Positions 1 through 8,083 of a stretch of 64,000 nucleotides of DNA are shown here, in pieces (position 1 is the first letter of the stretch; the number at the start of each line of letters is the position of its first letter). Source of the stretch: M3007 sp044350415 (GTDB lineage Bacteria; Bacteroidota; Bacteroidia; Chitinophagales; Saprospiraceae); contig JBILHQ010000002.1 in the NCBI GenBank assembly GCA_044350415.1, positions 14,358-78,357 on the forward strand. Direction: 5' to 3'. Made by a program: the position numbers and the translations under genes. A model generated the notes under the pieces. The model saw only the letters and a list, made by a program, of their open reading frames with translations. It was not told where the DNA came from and searched no databases.

Positions 1-155
1 CCCGGATATATGCTGCCCTGTGGAAAATTGGGCGCACAAGTGATTACAGTCACCTCCATGCCTTGTTTTACCCATTCTCTGCAATGTTCATAGGTACGGG
101 AGGCGGGTGCATTCACTTCCGGCGGAAAATTATCTGTGAGAAATAGTATCTTCAT
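1..155 (-). CDS. Glycosyltransferase family 4 (WbuB-like), N-terminal fragment
   Basis: Only the first 51 codons are inside the window; the gene runs off the left edge. The translation begins MKILFLTDNFPPEVNAPASR and continues with a segment ending VITCAPNFPQG. This is the typical N-terminal Rossmann half of WbuB/WcaI-type GT4 enzymes, which transfer a nucleotide-activated sugar to a lipid-linked glycan at the cytoplasmic face of the inner membrane. The ATG overlaps the stop of the upstream heparinase-like gene by 4 nt (ATGA), so the two are translationally coupled. The family call is firm; donor and acceptor sugars cannot be read from this fragment. Confidence 0.85.
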   Translation of the reverse strand, partial: MKILFLTDNFPPEVNAPASRTYEHCREWVKQGMEVTVITCAPNFPQGSIYP

Positions 156-1744
156 TGAATAGTTGTCAATAATTGATCCCGAAAATGTACAACCGCTTTT
201 TGGGCTTTCAGCCGTACATTAAAACGCGGTGAATACGCATACTCCAACAATTCCCAGGTCAATAAGCCTTCAAAAATAATTTTACCCAAATCTGTTTCTA
301 TATAATCAGCTCCACAATCGATGAAAACGACAGCAGGATGAAAGTGAAAACAAGCGGTCGCCGTGTAACCTGGCAAAACGGCCACCTTGTAAGGCTGTAT
401 TTCATCCAAAATTTGAAAGACATCCTGCTTGACTTCAAAACTACGCCAATGGCGCACATTCATTGCATCATACCCGGTATGCGTGGCTTTCCAACAGGTC
501 GGACCGTCTGCTGTTATTATTGGATAGGCACGGCGGGCAACCCGGAATCCGCCCCATACTTCCGTTTGATCTTGCTCATTGATGATCACTGTATTATGTG
601 CCGCCGTAGCGCGTTCCAATTGCCGTCTTTCATTTTTATCGTAAGTGGAAATGCCGGTATCCACCAGCATCGGATGGCCTTTGGCGTGCAGTTCAAAACC
701 TAATGTATCGCTATGAGCATGACCTGCAATGTAATCCGGACCTACTTTTCCAATGTCCATCACCACCTGAAATCCTGGCTTGTCTATCTTTCGATAACCA
801 CTCTCCATCAGCGGTTTTACGATTGGAGCGATCTTTAGCCGTTGCGCGTACTCTATTAACGCGCTGGTTGCAGGGGCGACCCCCAAAGCTGCATCGTTCA
901 ACAGTGGTATATCACCATTCGCAAAAGTGATTTGTTGCAGCCAACCCAACATTAATCCAGCCTTTTGGCCCAATAACGGTTTTAACGCACCGGCAAAAAG
1001 TTCCGGATTATTGTCCACCAAATTATACGCATCCAACAACCGGTAAAGGATGATCTGGTGATACATGGGCGACAATTCAAAATGGCCGCCATCAGCCAAT
1101 ACCTGCTCCGCCAGCTCATTTTTCAGTATTTTTTCTGCCTGCCGATATAAAACCGCATCCTGGTACCTGTATGCTGCAAACAACAATCCAAAGCCATTTT
1201 CCAGATAATGATTGCCCAGTAAATGCAATTCCCGCTGGTCCAGCAATGCATACGCCTGAGCGTACAAGGCGTGGTCCAGGGCATCATTTTGAATCTGGTG
1301 ACTGGAAAAAAAACGAATCCAAAACAGTAGCCGAAGGGAAATAGGATAAGGCTCATTAGCTGCGGGCGTTTGGGGCAATGCCCGCACGAAATCCAGCAAC
1401 AAAGCCTCGGCAGCGCTAGGATCTACTCCTGCACAGGTGAGGTATTCAAAATAATGCAGATTATAAGTCCAGAGTTTGCCGTACAGACTGCAATTCCAGT
1501 TCACTTTTTCGCCAAATACATGCGGTAGGTTCAGCCATTCCATCCGGTTGTTCTCCACCTGCCACATCGATGGCCGCTGAACAGATGGTATCATTTTTAC
1601 CCCCACTACCTGCCAAGGAATCCGTGCTGCCGGATACCGAAATCCGGTCCATTTCCGCCAACGGTTTCTGAGGGTATACAGTATCCGGCAACGCCACTGG
1701 ATAGGTTTTAAATAGCGAAGTGTATGGTAATATTGAAGGAGCAA
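152..1744 (-). CDS. Heparinase II/III family protein, polysaccharide-locus type
   Basis: A 530-residue protein with an alpha/alpha-toroid-like N-terminal half (about 1-300) and a beta-rich C-terminal half. The C-terminal part holds the heparinase II/III signature GHAHSDTLGFELHAKG around residues 335-350, followed by an AAHNTVIINEQDQTEVWG segment. Such lyase-fold proteins are widespread in bacterial surface-polysaccharide loci next to a GT4 and a bi-domain oxidoreductase, and both neighbours are present here. It lacks a signal peptide, so a simple extracellular lyase role is not supported; it may modify or trim the glycan during assembly. The start is TTG at 1744: an in-frame TAA lies a few codons upstream and no ATG is available, and the N-terminus YYHTLRYLKPIQW matches the family. 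Confidence 0.85.
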   Translation of the reverse strand: MLLQYYHTLRYLKPIQWRCRILYTLRNRWRKWTGFRYPAARIPWQVVGVKMIPSVQRPSMWQVENNRMEWLNLPHVFGEKVNWNCSLYGKLWTYNLHYFEYLTCAGVDPSAAEALLLDFVRALPQTPAANEPYPISLRLLFWIRFFSSHQIQNDALDHALYAQAYALLDQRELHLLGNHYLENGFGLLFAAYRYQDAVLYRQAEKILKNELAEQVLADGGHFELSPMYHQIILYRLLDAYNLVDNNPELFAGALKPLLGQKAGLMLGWLQQITFANGDIPLLNDAALGVAPATSALIEYAQRLKIAPIVKPLMESGYRKIDKPGFQVVMDIGKVGPDYIAGHAHSDTLGFELHAKGHPMLVDTGISTYDKNERRQLERATAAHNTVIINEQDQTEVWGGFRVARRAYPIITADGPTCWKATHTGYDAMNVRHWRSFEVKQDVFQILDEIQPYKVAVLPGYTATACFHFHPAVVFIDCGADYIETDLGKIIFEGLLTWELLEYAYSPRFNVRLKAQKAVVHFRDQLLTTIQ

Positions 1745-1792
1745 GGTGAGATTTTCAAGTAATGCTTATCATAAATAAAAGGTATAAAATAT

Positions 1793-1934
1793 CCAGGTTC
1801 GCATGATCGAGTTCCCCCTTTTGAAGGGGGCTAGGGGGATGATTAGTCAAATAAAGTATTGCTAATGAATAAATACGGGGCGAGTCATCCCCCTACCCCC
1901 CTTCAAAAGGGGGAACTCGTGACTGCGAACCTGG
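1793..1934. repeat. Palindromic MITE-like repeat, copy A
   Basis: A 142-bp nearly palindromic element fills most of the gap between 1745 and 2082. Outer ends read CCAGGTTCGC and GCGAACCTGG. Inner arms contain GAGTTCCCCCTTTTGAAGGG on the left and the complement on the right, around an AT-rich centre. Copy B (21812-21962) carries the same sequence in opposite orientation. No open reading frame is present. The remainder of the gap (1935-2082) shows no gene. Confidence 0.85.
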
Positions 1935-2082
1935 CCGTTTGTTGGCATTTATTCCTTGACAATACTGCTTTTTAATCAATCGGAGATATGGGAAATCGTT
2001 AGCCTTCGAAGAGAAAACCGATCATGCGCACCTTGAAATTTGGTGCCTTTTATTGCTGATGAGGATTATAAGTAAGCCACTC

Positions 2083-4203
2083 CTACCGCCCAACACTCAC
2101 CCAGCTCCCCGTTTTCAGCGACTCCACCGCAGCAATAGCCGCTCTGGAAGTATTCATGATTTCTTCAAAAGGAATCGTCGCAGGGCCGCCATTTCGCAGG
2201 CGCTCCACGAACAACCGGAACTGCTCCCGATGACCTTTATCCTGCGTTTGCTGCAGGCCCGACTTTTTAAAACCAAAATAAGTAGACTTCCGGAAATTAT
2301 CCAGGACCATGGTTCTTCCCTGGCTGTATATTTCAACGCGCTCCTTGGAATAGGCTTTAGAACCGTTGGAGAAATAATTAATCACCCCCTGCGATCCATT
2401 TTGGTATTTCAATAAAATGACCGCATTGTCTGTATTTTCGGCCGTATGGGGACCTAAGGCGTTCATGACGACACTTTCCACGATACTGCCCGTGAGGAAA
2501 GTAATCAGGTCAATATAATGGCAGGCCTCGCCGATAATCCTTCCACCGCCCGACTGCATATCCTGGGTCCAGTGATTGGCAGGAATAGCCCCAGCATTCA
2601 TGGTGGCGATCACGTTCAGTGGACCAGCGTCGCCAAGTTGTTGCCGGGCATCAATGGCAAAAGGCGAAAAACGGCGGTTAAAGCCCACCGTCAAAGTTTG
2701 CTGCTGCTGTTCATAAACGGTAGCAATTGCATCCAACTCCTCATAAGTCAACGCCAGCGGCTTTTCAACAAACACATGTTTCCCCGCCTCCAATGCTTCC
2801 ATTACCTGTTGTGCATGGGCGCTGTGCCGGGTGGTAATCAATACCGCATCGACTTCCGGGTCCTTCAGGATATCCTGATAATTAGTGGTAGAATTGGGGA
2901 TTTTATATTTTTTGGCCAGTGTAGTACCCGAAAGTCCTTTGGCCGAACTGATATACTTTGTTGCGGCTTGCAAGCGGGCCAATTCGGGGGCAATCACGGC
3001 ACCTGTAAAATTACCAGCACCGATGATGCCCAATACGCCTTTTTGTCCGGTAAAATTATGGGCGCGGGTAGCCACAGTCGTTTTCGCTGCATTGACCTGA
3101 CCGCTGTATTTCAAGATGGAGGCGATAGAGCGGGAATTGCCCATATTGCCATAAATCTCCTGGAATTTGTCGAGGTCCACCACTTCCGTAATCAGCGGCC
3201 TGACTTTCAGGCGTTGAGTGGCAATGGCCTGTAAAACCGCTTCAAAATTGCGCTTTTCGGTCCACCGTACAAAACCAATAGGGTAATCATTCCCTTTTTG
3301 CTCGTAGTGATCGTCATAACGGCCCGGGCCATACGAACAGGATACTTGAAAAGTCAATTCCTTTTCAAAAAAGTCACTGCGCTGCAAGTCTAACCCAATC
3401 ACCCCCACCAGCACGATTCGCCCTCGTTTCCGCGACATTTTGGCGGCTTGCGTGATCACGTCATTCGATTTTGTGGAAGCGGTAATCAATACCGCATCTG
3501 CACCAATACCGCCGGTGAGTTGTTCCACTAAGGCCACAGGATTCATGCCATCACTTACCACAAATGCCTCCACGCCAAACGATTGCGCCAAGGCCACCTT
3601 CGCAGCATCAAAATCGAGCCCAATCACCCGGCAACCATTGGCATGCAGCAATTGTACGGCCAGCAGACCAATCAATCCAAGGCCAGTGACCACCACCGTT
3701 TCGCCGAAAGTCGGGTTGATCAACCGGATGCCTTGCAAGGCTATTGCTCCGATCACTGTAAATGCAGCCTCCTCCTCATCGACCCCATCGGGGATTTTGG
3801 CGACTAAATTTTTAGGGACAGCCACAATTTCAGCATGGTGGCCGTTGCTCACCACCCTGTCGCCAATCTTGAATTCAGTCACGCCCTCTCCTACCCCGAT
3901 TACCTCGCCGGCATTACAATATCCCAACGGCAATGGTTCTCCGAGTTTTCGAAAAACGGCATCCATCGTGGGTTTAAGTCCGTCAGTTTTGACTTTATCG
4001 AGTACTTGTTTGACCTTGTCCGGTTGTTGTCGCGCCTTATCGAGCCAATTGGCCTTGCCGAATTCCACGAGCATCCGTTCTGTGCCCAAAGACACCAGAC
4101 TACGGTGTGTTTGGATAAGCACTTGTCCGCGCTGTACCATTGGAGCAGGTACTTCAGCGAGAATTGTTTCGCCTGTTTTTAGGTCTTGTATGATTTGATG
4201 CAT
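2083..4203 (-). CDS. Bi-domain oxidoreductase (zinc-type alcohol dehydrogenase + Gfo/Idh/MocA)
   Basis: 706 residues that fuse two dehydrogenase folds. Residues 1 to about 370 are a medium-chain dehydrogenase-like domain with the nucleotide-binding motif VVVTGLGLIGLLAVQLL. Residues about 390-706 are a Gfo/Idh/MocA domain with GVLGIIGAGNFTGAVIAPEL and the EKPLAL motif. NCBI-style naming for this architecture is bi-domain-containing oxidoreductase. It is typically found beside heparinase-like and GT4 genes in surface-polysaccharide clusters, as here. The substrate is unknown; a role in oxidising and reducing a sugar residue of the glycan is an inference. The ATG start is clear. Confidence 0.88.
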   Translation of the reverse strand: MHQIIQDLKTGETILAEVPAPMVQRGQVLIQTHRSLVSLGTERMLVEFGKANWLDKARQQPDKVKQVLDKVKTDGLKPTMDAVFRKLGEPLPLGYCNAGEVIGVGEGVTEFKIGDRVVSNGHHAEIVAVPKNLVAKIPDGVDEEEAAFTVIGAIALQGIRLINPTFGETVVVTGLGLIGLLAVQLLHANGCRVIGLDFDAAKVALAQSFGVEAFVVSDGMNPVALVEQLTGGIGADAVLITASTKSNDVITQAAKMSRKRGRIVLVGVIGLDLQRSDFFEKELTFQVSCSYGPGRYDDHYEQKGNDYPIGFVRWTEKRNFEAVLQAIATQRLKVRPLITEVVDLDKFQEIYGNMGNSRSIASILKYSGQVNAAKTTVATRAHNFTGQKGVLGIIGAGNFTGAVIAPELARLQAATKYISSAKGLSGTTLAKKYKIPNSTTNYQDILKDPEVDAVLITTRHSAHAQQVMEALEAGKHVFVEKPLALTYEELDAIATVYEQQQQTLTVGFNRRFSPFAIDARQQLGDAGPLNVIATMNAGAIPANHWTQDMQSGGGRIIGEACHYIDLITFLTGSIVESVVMNALGPHTAENTDNAVILLKYQNGSQGVINYFSNGSKAYSKERVEIYSQGRTMVLDNFRKSTYFGFKKSGLQQTQDKGHREQFRLFVERLRNGGPATIPFEEIMNTSRAAIAAVESLKTGSWVSVGR

Positions 4204-4207
4204 GGTG

Positions 4208-4276
4208 CGGAGAGGGCCTCACCCCGGCCCTCTCCAGGGGAGAGGGAGGCGTCTGAGCGGGCTTCGCCTGGCGCAG
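4208..4276. repeat. GC-rich hairpin repeat of the GTCTGAGCGGGC family
   Basis: A GC-rich stretch downstream of the AbiEii pair and upstream of the bi-domain oxidoreductase start. GAGAGGGC and GCCCTCTC form a short hairpin. It is followed by GTCTGAGCGGGCTTCGCC, a motif also present in the left arm of the long inverted repeat at 18576-18724. It looks like a dispersed noncoding repeat rather than a gene. Confidence 0.55.
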
Positions 4277-4346
4277 GAGTGTGGAGTGTATTGAATGTTT
4301 TGTTTTTTATTGGACTTGTAAGCCGATGGGGCTAATGTTCGAGGTA

Positions 4347-4964
4347 CTAAAACGATTCGAAGGATAGATCAGATAAAAATGCCTTAATATTTTCATCAGC
4401 GACGTGAAATCCTGGCAAATAATCAACTTGCTCTGAATAATCAACATCATCAAAATAACCCAGTTGTGTTTTAAATAATTTTTTCGAAAATGCGCCACCA
4501 AAAAGTTTTTCGGCAGCGGCACTGATTTCATGAAATGAAAAATGATCCCGAAGTAGAAAATATAAATCCACGTAGTCTTTCCATTTTGACCTTCTACCTA
4601 AAGCGTATGCTTTCATTGCAGCTAAATCGAGCAATGCAGGCATAGTCAAGTGTCCATCGACTTCAATTCTGTGCGGTATGGAAAAGGGGTATTCAAAAAA
4701 TGTTATTTTAACGCCTTCGCTTAATAAATGTAAGCCCTCAGCGTTTTTAAAAAGTAAAATATATTGAATATCCTGCTGGATAAGTTTACCCGTCAATCTG
4801 GAATGATTAATAGGTTTTAAACTAAACAAATCAAAATCAATGGAGAATCTGTGGCCAATTTGTAAGGCTATTGCAGTGCCACCCACCAAATAGTACTGTT
4901 TCTTAAAAACACCAAGCCTGGGTAGTATTTTTTGCTGTTGAGCGTTCAATACTTCAAAATGCAT
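4347..4964 (-). CDS. Nucleotidyltransferase AbiEii/AbiGii toxin family protein
   Basis: About 205 residues. The N-terminal motif YYLVGGTAIALQIGHRFSID with following FDLF (about residues 24-45) is the conserved nucleotidyltransferase core of the AbiEii/AbiGii (DUF1814) family; K/Y-rich helices with KWKDYVDLYFLL follow. AbiEii members are toxins of type IV toxin-antitoxin or abortive-infection systems, or NTase-fold tRNA modifiers. The ATG at 4964 is preferred; an in-frame TTG three codons upstream (4973) is possible. The gene overlaps the 3' end of the preceding 129-residue gene, as expected for a co-translated pair. Some AbiEii-like genes in Bacteroidota have no proven toxicity. Confidence 0.8.
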   Translation of the reverse strand: MHFEVLNAQQQKILPRLGVFKKQYYLVGGTAIALQIGHRFSIDFDLFSLKPINHSRLTGKLIQQDIQYILLFKNAEGLHLLSEGVKITFFEYPFSIPHRIEVDGHLTMPALLDLAAMKAYALGRRSKWKDYVDLYFLLRDHFSFHEISAAAEKLFGGAFSKKLFKTQLGYFDDVDYSEQVDYLPGFHVADENIKAFLSDLSFESF

Positions 4965-5343
4965 GCCTGCCAAAATACTTAGTGAAAAAGGTAATAATTT
5001 CGGGGAAATAGTTTTGTTTTCGACGCGTTGAATCGAGGTGTTTAAAAAATATTTTTGCTACTTGTTTCGTACCCAAAATATTAAGCAGCTTCTTACACGC
5101 CTCATAACTACCATAATTTAAAATAAATTCAACTACAGTATCCTCTGAAATTTCGCTTCTTTTATCTTTGTTAATATACCAAAACAGCGTACTATTTTCT
5201 TCAATTAGTTGTTTTAGATCGGGTGAGAGCGATTTATCAGTAGTTCCTTTCGATAAAGATGGCAAAGATGTTTGAGCATCATTATCCGTATCAATGGCAG
5301 GCATCTGGGCAACCTGATATTTTTTTATTTTTAATCTATCCAT
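4954..5343 (-). CDS. Putative antitoxin/partner of the AbiEii-family protein
   Basis: 129 residues, not firmly recognised. It has a charged, disordered N-terminal third followed by a helical segment with LFWYINKDK, VVEFILNYGS and FFTKYF. This layout resembles small DUF6922-like proteins that precede AbiEii genes in Bacteroidota, but that match is from memory of the pattern. It is directly upstream of, and overlaps, the AbiEii gene, and a TATATTTG promoter element lies just upstream. A role as antitoxin is inferred from position only. Confidence 0.6.
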   Translation of the reverse strand: MDRLKIKKYQVAQMPAIDTDNDAQTSLPSLSKGTTDKSLSPDLKQLIEENSTLFWYINKDKRSEISEDTVVEFILNYGSYEACKKLLNILGTKQVAKIFFKHLDSTRRKQNYFPEIITFFTKYFGRHAF

Positions 5344-5380
5344 TGCATTTTTTTTAAAAGGAAAACAAGAAACAGTATTA

Positions 5381-5388
5381 CAAATATA
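5381..5388 (-). promoter_or_regulatory. Bacteroidota -7 element (TATATTTG) for the AbiEii pair
   Basis: The minus strand reads TATATTTG, a perfect match to the Bacteroidota -7 consensus TAnnTTTG, 37 nt before the ATG of the antitoxin-like gene. No clear TTTG -33 box is seen at the usual distance. It suggests that the pair is transcribed independently of the surrounding polysaccharide genes. Confidence 0.5.
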
Positions 5389-5434
5389 CGGAATTTATTT
5401 GGAATTCCATTTCACTTTTACAATCTTATTGGGC

Positions 5435-6532
5435 CTAAAGAACACTACTCAGCACCTCCACAATCCGCTCCGCCGCCTTCCCATCCCACAAGGGCGGCAC
5501 TACCCCACGCTTCCACTTCCCTTCCAATGCCGGCAGCAAAGTCTGGTATGCCAGCAGCGGATCAAGTTCGCTCAACAATACATTGCTGCCCAATTCCACA
5601 GTCACTGGTCGCTCTGTGCTGGCCCTGAACGTCAGACAAGGCACTTGTAAATAAGTCGTTTCTTCCTGAATGCCGCCAGAATCCGTCAGCACAGCCGTGG
5701 CGTGCTCCATCAGGTGCAAAAATTCCAGGTATCCCTGCGGATCTAATAACAAAAGGTTGGGAATTGCCGCGAGCCGTGCGGACAAACCGAACCGGTCAAA
5801 ATTGTTGCGGGTGCGCGGGTGCACCGGGAAAACCATAGTGGTATGCGGCGCTGCCATTTCCAGCATGGTAAGGATGGCTGTGAGCCCCTCCTGCGTATCA
5901 ACATTGGAAGGCCGGTGCATGGTGACCAAAATATAGGACCGGGGCGTCAGGCCCAACTGCTGCACTGTACCCGTCGCATTCGCTTTTTGGCGGTAATGGA
6001 CTAAAGAATCAATCATGCAGTTGCCGGTAAAAAACACCTTATGGGCGGGGACACCTTCGTGGGCGAGGTTCACCAGACCTGCATTTTCGGTCACAAAAAG
6101 ATAGTCAGAAACAGAATCGGTAAGGATTCGGTTGATCTCTTCCGGCATGGTGCGGTCGCCACTGCGCAACCCCGCTTCCACATGCGCCACCCGGACGTGC
6201 ATCTTGGTGGCCACCATCGTAGCCGCAATGGTAGAATTGACATCCCCCACCACCAGCACCAGATCGGGCTGTTCGGCTTCCATCACCTCCTCAAAAGCCA
6301 GCATTATTTTAGCCGTCTGCTGCGTATGCGTTCCGCCGCCTATCCCCAGGTAATAATCCGGTTTAGGAAGTTCGAGTTGCTCAAAAAAAACTTCGCTCAT
6401 CTTGGCATCGTAATGCTGGCCCGTATGAACGATTTTGGAAATAAACTGCCCGTGTTGCCCAAATGCACGGTGTAACGGCGCCACTTTCATAAAATTGGGA
6501 CGGGCGCCGACGATGGAGAGGATTTTTTTCAA
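5435..6532 (-). CDS. wecB: UDP-N-acetylglucosamine 2-epimerase (non-hydrolysing)
   Basis: 365 residues covering the full GT-B-fold epimerase. Visible motifs are SIVGARPNFMKVAPL at the N-terminus, HTGQHYD, VVGDVNSTIAA, HVEAGLRS, MPEEINR, the C-terminal TDSGGIQEE, and STERP. The enzyme interconverts the C2 configuration of UDP-GlcNAc-type sugars. Because the locus also encodes all steps to UDP-GlcNAc(3NAc)A, this epimerase could act as WbpI to give UDP-ManNAc(3NAc)A; its sequence, however, looks closer to general WecB, so the substrate is open. The start is TTG at 6532 (TTG AAA AAA ATC); no ATG is available near the conserved N-terminus. Confidence 0.9.
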   Translation of the reverse strand: MKKILSIVGARPNFMKVAPLHRAFGQHGQFISKIVHTGQHYDAKMSEVFFEQLELPKPDYYLGIGGGTHTQQTAKIMLAFEEVMEAEQPDLVLVVGDVNSTIAATMVATKMHVRVAHVEAGLRSGDRTMPEEINRILTDSVSDYLFVTENAGLVNLAHEGVPAHKVFFTGNCMIDSLVHYRQKANATGTVQQLGLTPRSYILVTMHRPSNVDTQEGLTAILTMLEMAAPHTTMVFPVHPRTRNNFDRFGLSARLAAIPNLLLLDPQGYLEFLHLMEHATAVLTDSGGIQEETTYLQVPCLTFRASTERPVTVELGSNVLLSELDPLLAYQTLLPALEGKWKRGVVPPLWDGKAAERIVEVLSSVL

Positions 6533-6636
6533 AGAGTTGTTGTTTGTAATACTGGGAAGGTTTTATGGAATGGTCTTTTATTTTCGAATAGCGTTACTCG
6601 GTTCAGATTAAGGTAAAGAGCAGTTAGATTAATAAA

Positions 6637-7335
6637 TTACCGGCTCTTTTGGTATACCCCCACGATTAAATTAGTCGCCTGGCGACGAGGAAACAGCAGG
6701 CGAAAAATGCCCATAACACTACCTGAGGAAGCGTAATATTGTAAATCAATTCTTTCAAAACCGTGTGGTTGCAACAATGCATCCATTTCATTTTCTGTAA
6801 GCACATGCTGTACAAAACGATAATAAGCAGGTTTGCCCAGCCAACGAAAGCACCACCGTTCCAACATTCTGTAAATACTTCTTTTATTCGGCATTGAAAT
6901 AATAAAAATACCCTGAGGCGCTATCAAATCGGCCACATTCTGTAACGCCCCCTGAATATCCTTCACATACTCCAAAACGCTCGAGGAAATTACGACTTCA
7001 AATTGGCCAGAAGGCATATCTTTGGCAGCCAGCGGGATCTCTGCCCGGCGAAATGACACCTGGTCGAAACCGCGTGCTAACCGCCGTTGCTCACATATCG
7101 ACACCATATTTTCGGCTCCGTCAATGCCCACCACTGAGCAGCCTTTTTCGGCGGCGTAAAAACTAAAAACGCCTGAACCACACCCCAGATCGAGTACCCG
7201 GTTGCCAAGCGTTAAATATTGATCCATTAAGGCAGTCCATACATCATACCGCTCCCGAAATGCCGGAGAACTGGCGTAAAGGGCATCGAAATCGTTGGCG
7301 ATTTGGGAGTGGAACTGGGAGGCTGTTTGTGGCAT
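6637..7335 (-). CDS. Class I SAM-dependent methyltransferase
   Basis: 232 residues. The SAM-binding motif VLDLGCGSGVFSFYAAEKG lies at about residues 47-65, followed by VVGIDGAENM and a post-I acidic loop; ISSSVLEYVKD is the motif IV region. It is a UbiG/Methyltransf_11-like enzyme. Its position between the 2-epimerase and glycosyltransferase genes suggests methylation of a sugar or lipid-linked glycan, possibly as a chain-terminating cap. The acceptor is unknown. It lies 7 nt downstream of the GT2 gene, so they are likely cotranscribed. Confidence 0.82.
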   Translation of the reverse strand: MPQTASQFHSQIANDFDALYASSPAFRERYDVWTALMDQYLTLGNRVLDLGCGSGVFSFYAAEKGCSVVGIDGAENMVSICEQRRLARGFDQVSFRRAEIPLAAKDMPSGQFEVVISSSVLEYVKDIQGALQNVADLIAPQGIFIISMPNKRSIYRMLERWCFRWLGKPAYYRFVQHVLTENEMDALLQPHGFERIDLQYYASSGSVMGIFRLLFPRRQATNLIVGVYQKSR

Positions 7336-7342
7336 TGAGACT

Positions 7343-8083
7343 CTATTTTTCTTGTTTAATTCGTTCAGAAATGCTACTCCTAAACATTATAGCTTCGGCA
7401 ATCAATCTGTCCAATGCATACAGCCACCCCGCTTTCTTAAATATTCCACCCTTTACCAAAAGACTATAGATAGGAGTAATCAAAATCAACAATGGCGATT
7501 TTAACCGCAAACGATCCCTCCACGTTAATTGATTATCTTTAGATCTTACGATAAAATTATCCGCATAACGTACTTGTGTACCTAAATAAGAAAGGTAAGG
7601 TTTCAAATCATTATGTGGCAACATCGCTTTTGCTATTACCGTTTTCAAGCCTGGGATTAACCTTTCTCCGTGACCTACAGATTCAAAATAGGCTTTCCCT
7701 GTTTTGAAAACAATAGGTTTGGGTGGGCACAAATTCCCCTTCTCCAGCCGTATCCCATCAACATACATCTCAATTGGAGCAATTAATACATCTATTTTAT
7801 TTGCAGTACTAATTTCGCCTGCCAATAATCTAGTCATCTCCATGTCTGCATCCAAAATACCACAATATCCTCCTTGGGAGGAGGTAGTAATTTCATTGTA
7901 AGCATTACAGTGGGTTGTATATTGGTAAATAACCAACTCAACAGGATACTGCTGGACAATAGCCTGAGTTCCATCTACTGAACCTGAGTCAAGTACCGCA
8001 ACGTCATAACCACAGGAAAGCAAAGACTCAATACATTTTCGGATATTGGCCGACTCATTTTTACAAAGTATATAAAACTTCAC
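7343..8083 (-). CDS. Glycosyltransferase family 2
   Basis: 246 residues with a GT-A fold. KFYILCKNES at the N-terminus, VAVLDSGSVDGT (nucleotide-binding loop) and GILDADMEM (DXD-like motif) are visible. These enzymes transfer a sugar from a nucleotide donor to a growing glycan at the inner membrane. The start is GTG at 8083, immediately after the TAA of the upstream GT4 (no gap), which indicates coupled translation. A C-terminal basic/aromatic helix may bind the membrane. The donor is not predictable. Confidence 0.85.
   Translation of the reverse strand: MKFYILCKNESANIRKCIESLLSCGYDVAVLDSGSVDGTQAIVQQYPVELVIYQYTTHCNAYNEITTSSQGGYCGILDADMEMTRLLAGEISTANKIDVLIAPIEMYVDGIRLEKGNLCPPKPIVFKTGKAYFESVGHGERLIPGLKTVIAKAMLPHNDLKPYLSYLGTQVRYADNFIVRSKDNQLTWRDRLRLKSPLLILITPIYSLLVKGGIFKKAGWLYALDRLIAEAIMFRSSISERIKQEK

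Noticed and set aside
2518..3234. 238-codon plus-strand frame in the bi-domain oxidoreductase
   Set aside because: The minus-strand gene has clear motifs throughout; the plus-strand frame has no recognisable features.
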